Origin: Gracilimonas sp034520725
GTDB lineage: Bacteria > Bacteroidota > Rhodothermia > Balneolales > Balneolaceae
Direction: 5' to 3'
DNA length: 64,000 nt
NCBI GenBank assembly: GCA_034520725.1
Contig: JAXHNH010000001.1
Location: 276,821 to 340,820, forward strand
A model generated the notes under the pieces. That model worked only from the letters and a program-made list of their open reading frames with translations. It was not told the origin of the DNA and did no database searches. The position numbers and the translations under genes were made by a program. This document shows positions 62,771 to 64,000 of the stretch, piece after piece. Numbering within the stretch: position 1 is the stretch's first letter; each line of letters begins with the position of its first letter.

Positions 62771-63080
62771 TTAAAAGATATTTTTTCGCCATATAACATC
62801 TTTAAAAAGGATAATGTCAAGGGCACGTAGTCTCCCCACCGTATATGTCACGTTCTAGTAATATTCTTTTCAGCAGTATGCGATATTTCCATCTAATGGC
62901 ATGTCGGTCAAGGGATCTTCGCTGACGCTACCGGCGTCCAAACATCTTTACGGGCTTGTCCACAAACTCAGGTGGCTGTTCAGATGACTATCTGAACGAT
63001 CCCAGATCTAAAACCGAACCAACAACCCATGTCTCAATCAAACGGTGCGGATTGATATCCCCGCAATGGGACTCTTCCTG
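62771..63080. other. Remnant sequence with hairpins between the amidohydrolase and IS110 fragment
   Basis: No gene seen. It begins near CATATAAC (62791), which would suit the left core of a second attC that has lost its right half. A GACGC/GCGTC hairpin lies near 62922, and GTTCAGAT-GACT-ATCTGAAC forms a perfect 8-bp hairpin at 62978-62997, perhaps part of the IS110 end region. Confidence 0.4.
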
Positions 63081-63383
63081 TTATGCGTTCGAGCTTATGG
63101 GTTGTGGCCAGTAGTTTTGGGTGGTAACTCGCGTCATCCTGCCTTTAAATCCTTTGTACTCCTCGTCCTTACTGAGCATATGCCAGACGATCTTGGCCAG
63201 CTCTTTGCCCACTACCGTTCGGGCTACATGCTTGCCGCTTCGCCGGGTAACTTTCTTATAAAATTCTTTGATCACCGGATAGTCCCGGTAGGCGATAATG
63301 CCCGCCTGATTGAAAGCGATGCGCAAGTAGCGGTTGCCATCCTTATTCTTACTCCGGTGGCGAATGTTTACCGCCCGAATCCT
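63081..63383 (-). mobile_element. IS110-family transposase, C-terminal remnant
   Basis: On the minus strand the frame reads HRSKNKDGNRYLRIAFNQAG, IIAYRDYPVIKEFYKKV, then RSGKHVARTVVGKELAKIVW and HMLSKDEEYKGF. This is the C-terminal Transposase_20 region of IS110/IS1111 transposases with the GNRYLR motif. The RuvC-like N-terminal half is absent: upstream of about 63383 on that strand the frame enters antisense of the peroxiredoxin gene. The fragment therefore abuts the broken peroxiredoxin directly, pointing to an IS-mediated deletion. Confidence 0.8.
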
Positions 63384-63386
63384 TAG

Positions 63387-63909
63387 CGCCCGGCAGATTT
63401 TACTCCCGTTTGCACTACAGAATTTATCGGTTTTGCTGAAAATGCTGATAAATTCAACGAGTCTGAATGCCGAACTGCTTGGACTCTCAATTGACAGCAC
63501 CCACTCACACCTTGCATGGATACGCAATATCAAGGAAAATTTTGGGGTAGAAATCCCATTTCCGATTATCGAAGACCTTTCGATGAAAGTTGCCAATGCA
63601 TACGGAATGATTCAGCCCGGTGCCAGCGATACCTCAGCAGTTCGCACCACCTTTATCATAGATGATAAGGGGATTCTCAGAGCAATGCTCTATTACCCGA
63701 TGACCAACGGACGCTCCGTGAAAGAAATACTCCGACTCGTTAAGTCACTGCAGACTTCTGATGAGCATAATATTGCCACCCCCGAAGGCTGGGAGCCCGG
63801 AGATAAAGTAATTGTACCTCCACCCGCAACTGCAGAAGAAGCAGAAAAACGTATGGAAGAGGGGTATGAGTGCGTTGACTGGTATTTCTGTAAAAAAGAC
63901 CTCGACTAA
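63387..63909 (+). pseudogene. Peroxiredoxin (1-Cys/Prx6-like), N-terminally deleted and frameshifted
   Basis: Homology starts abruptly at PADFTPVCTTEFIGFAENA, which carries the peroxidatic cysteine (PVCTTE), at the junction with the IS110 remnant, so the first ~40 residues are gone. After KFNE an extra T near 63452 shifts the frame, and LNAELLGLSIDSTHSHLAWI, NIKENFGVEIPFPIIEDLSM, VANAYGMIQPGASD and ATPEGWEPGDKVIVPPP follow to the end YECVDWYFCKKDLD. This is the C-terminal layout of Prx6-type peroxidases that reduce hydroperoxides. No start codon with a ribosome site precedes it. Dead copy; a functional peroxiredoxin presumably exists elsewhere. Confidence 0.85.
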
Positions 63910-63940
63910 CGGTATTTAGATTTCCGATTTATCAGCTTAC

Positions 63941-63971
63941 AAAGACAGGGATCGCGTCCCTGTCTTTTTTT
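63941..63971 (+). terminator. Intrinsic terminator after the peroxiredoxin remnant
   Basis: AAAGACAGGGA and TCCCTGTCTTT pair over 11 bp around TCGCG and are followed by a T-run. It is the original terminator of the peroxiredoxin gene, still intact. Confidence 0.92.
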
Positions 63972-64000
63972 ATTTACCTGTCATTTATGATTCAGCCATT

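Noticed and set aside
63045..63386. 113-codon plus-strand frame over the IS110 remnant
   Set aside because: It is antisense to the transposase fragment, whose minus-strand peptide carries the conserved GNRYLR motif.
1..64000. CRISPR arrays, tRNA or rRNA genes
   Set aside because: No regularly spaced repeats, no tRNA T-loop/acceptor pattern and no rRNA-like stretches were recognised while reading either strand.

Overview
The window reads as chromosome of a Balneolaeota/Rhodothermota-type bacterium in the Bacteroidetes orbit, with Balneolaceae (Gracilimonas/Balneola relatives) as my best guess. This is inferred from gene content: a class II B12-dependent ribonucleotide reductase, a secreted tricorn-like protease, S9 and M14 secreted peptidases, a CBM9/DUF5916 protein, a DUF4212 plus sodium:solute symporter pair, many signal peptides and lipoproteins, weak Shine-Dalgarno sites and one promoter of the TTTG/TAnnTTTG type. 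There are no rRNA or tRNA genes and no CRISPR array.

Layout. 1-5.2 kb: the end of a TonB-dependent receptor, an AT-rich spacer with DnaA boxes, then nrdJ. 5.2-14.4 kb: tricorn protease, an AraC-type regulator, a truncated IS3 element, an ester cyclase, a frameshifted SDR epimerase, a His-rich membrane protein and a duplicated cupredoxin-like lipoprotein, with dispersed intergenic repeats. 14.4-30 kb: phosphoesterase, pyrophosphatase, CDF transporter, RNase D, aldo/keto reductase, Na+ symporter pair, a four-gene cysteine desulfurase cluster, pgk, AI-2E permease, pheA, an RlpA-like lipoprotein and a Spy-like protein. 30-45 kb: a broken GNAT/YoaP gene, xseA, a thioesterase, pyrC-tsaB, accD, DPP IV, obg-dprA, a GAF histidine kinase, a baeRF-like protein and a phosphohexomutase. 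45-55.5 kb: nfeD plus two SPFH genes, an MsbA-like ABC exporter, a 30-residue-repeat membrane protein, threonine dehydratase, an AsmA-like protein and a CBM9/DUF5916 protein. 55.5-64 kb: an accessory, decaying stretch with a split M14 peptidase, broken secreted-protein genes, two toxin-antitoxin modules whose toxins are both broken, two integron attC-like hairpins, a frameshifted amidohydrolase, an IS110 remnant and a beheaded peroxiredoxin.

The core genes cover nucleotide synthesis (nrdJ, pyrC), DNA processing (xseA, dprA), glycolysis and sugar phosphates, fatty-acid initiation (accD), tRNA modification (tsaB), sulfur transfer and envelope proteolysis. The observations most worth following are: an AccD that has lost all four zinc-ribbon cysteines; the attC-like sites next to toxin-antitoxin pairs with intact antitoxins and disabled toxins; the DnaA-box cluster upstream of nrdJ; and the dispersed hairpin repeats. 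Lesions in coding sequence are concentrated after 57 kb. Whether they are real decay or consensus errors cannot be decided from the sequence alone.
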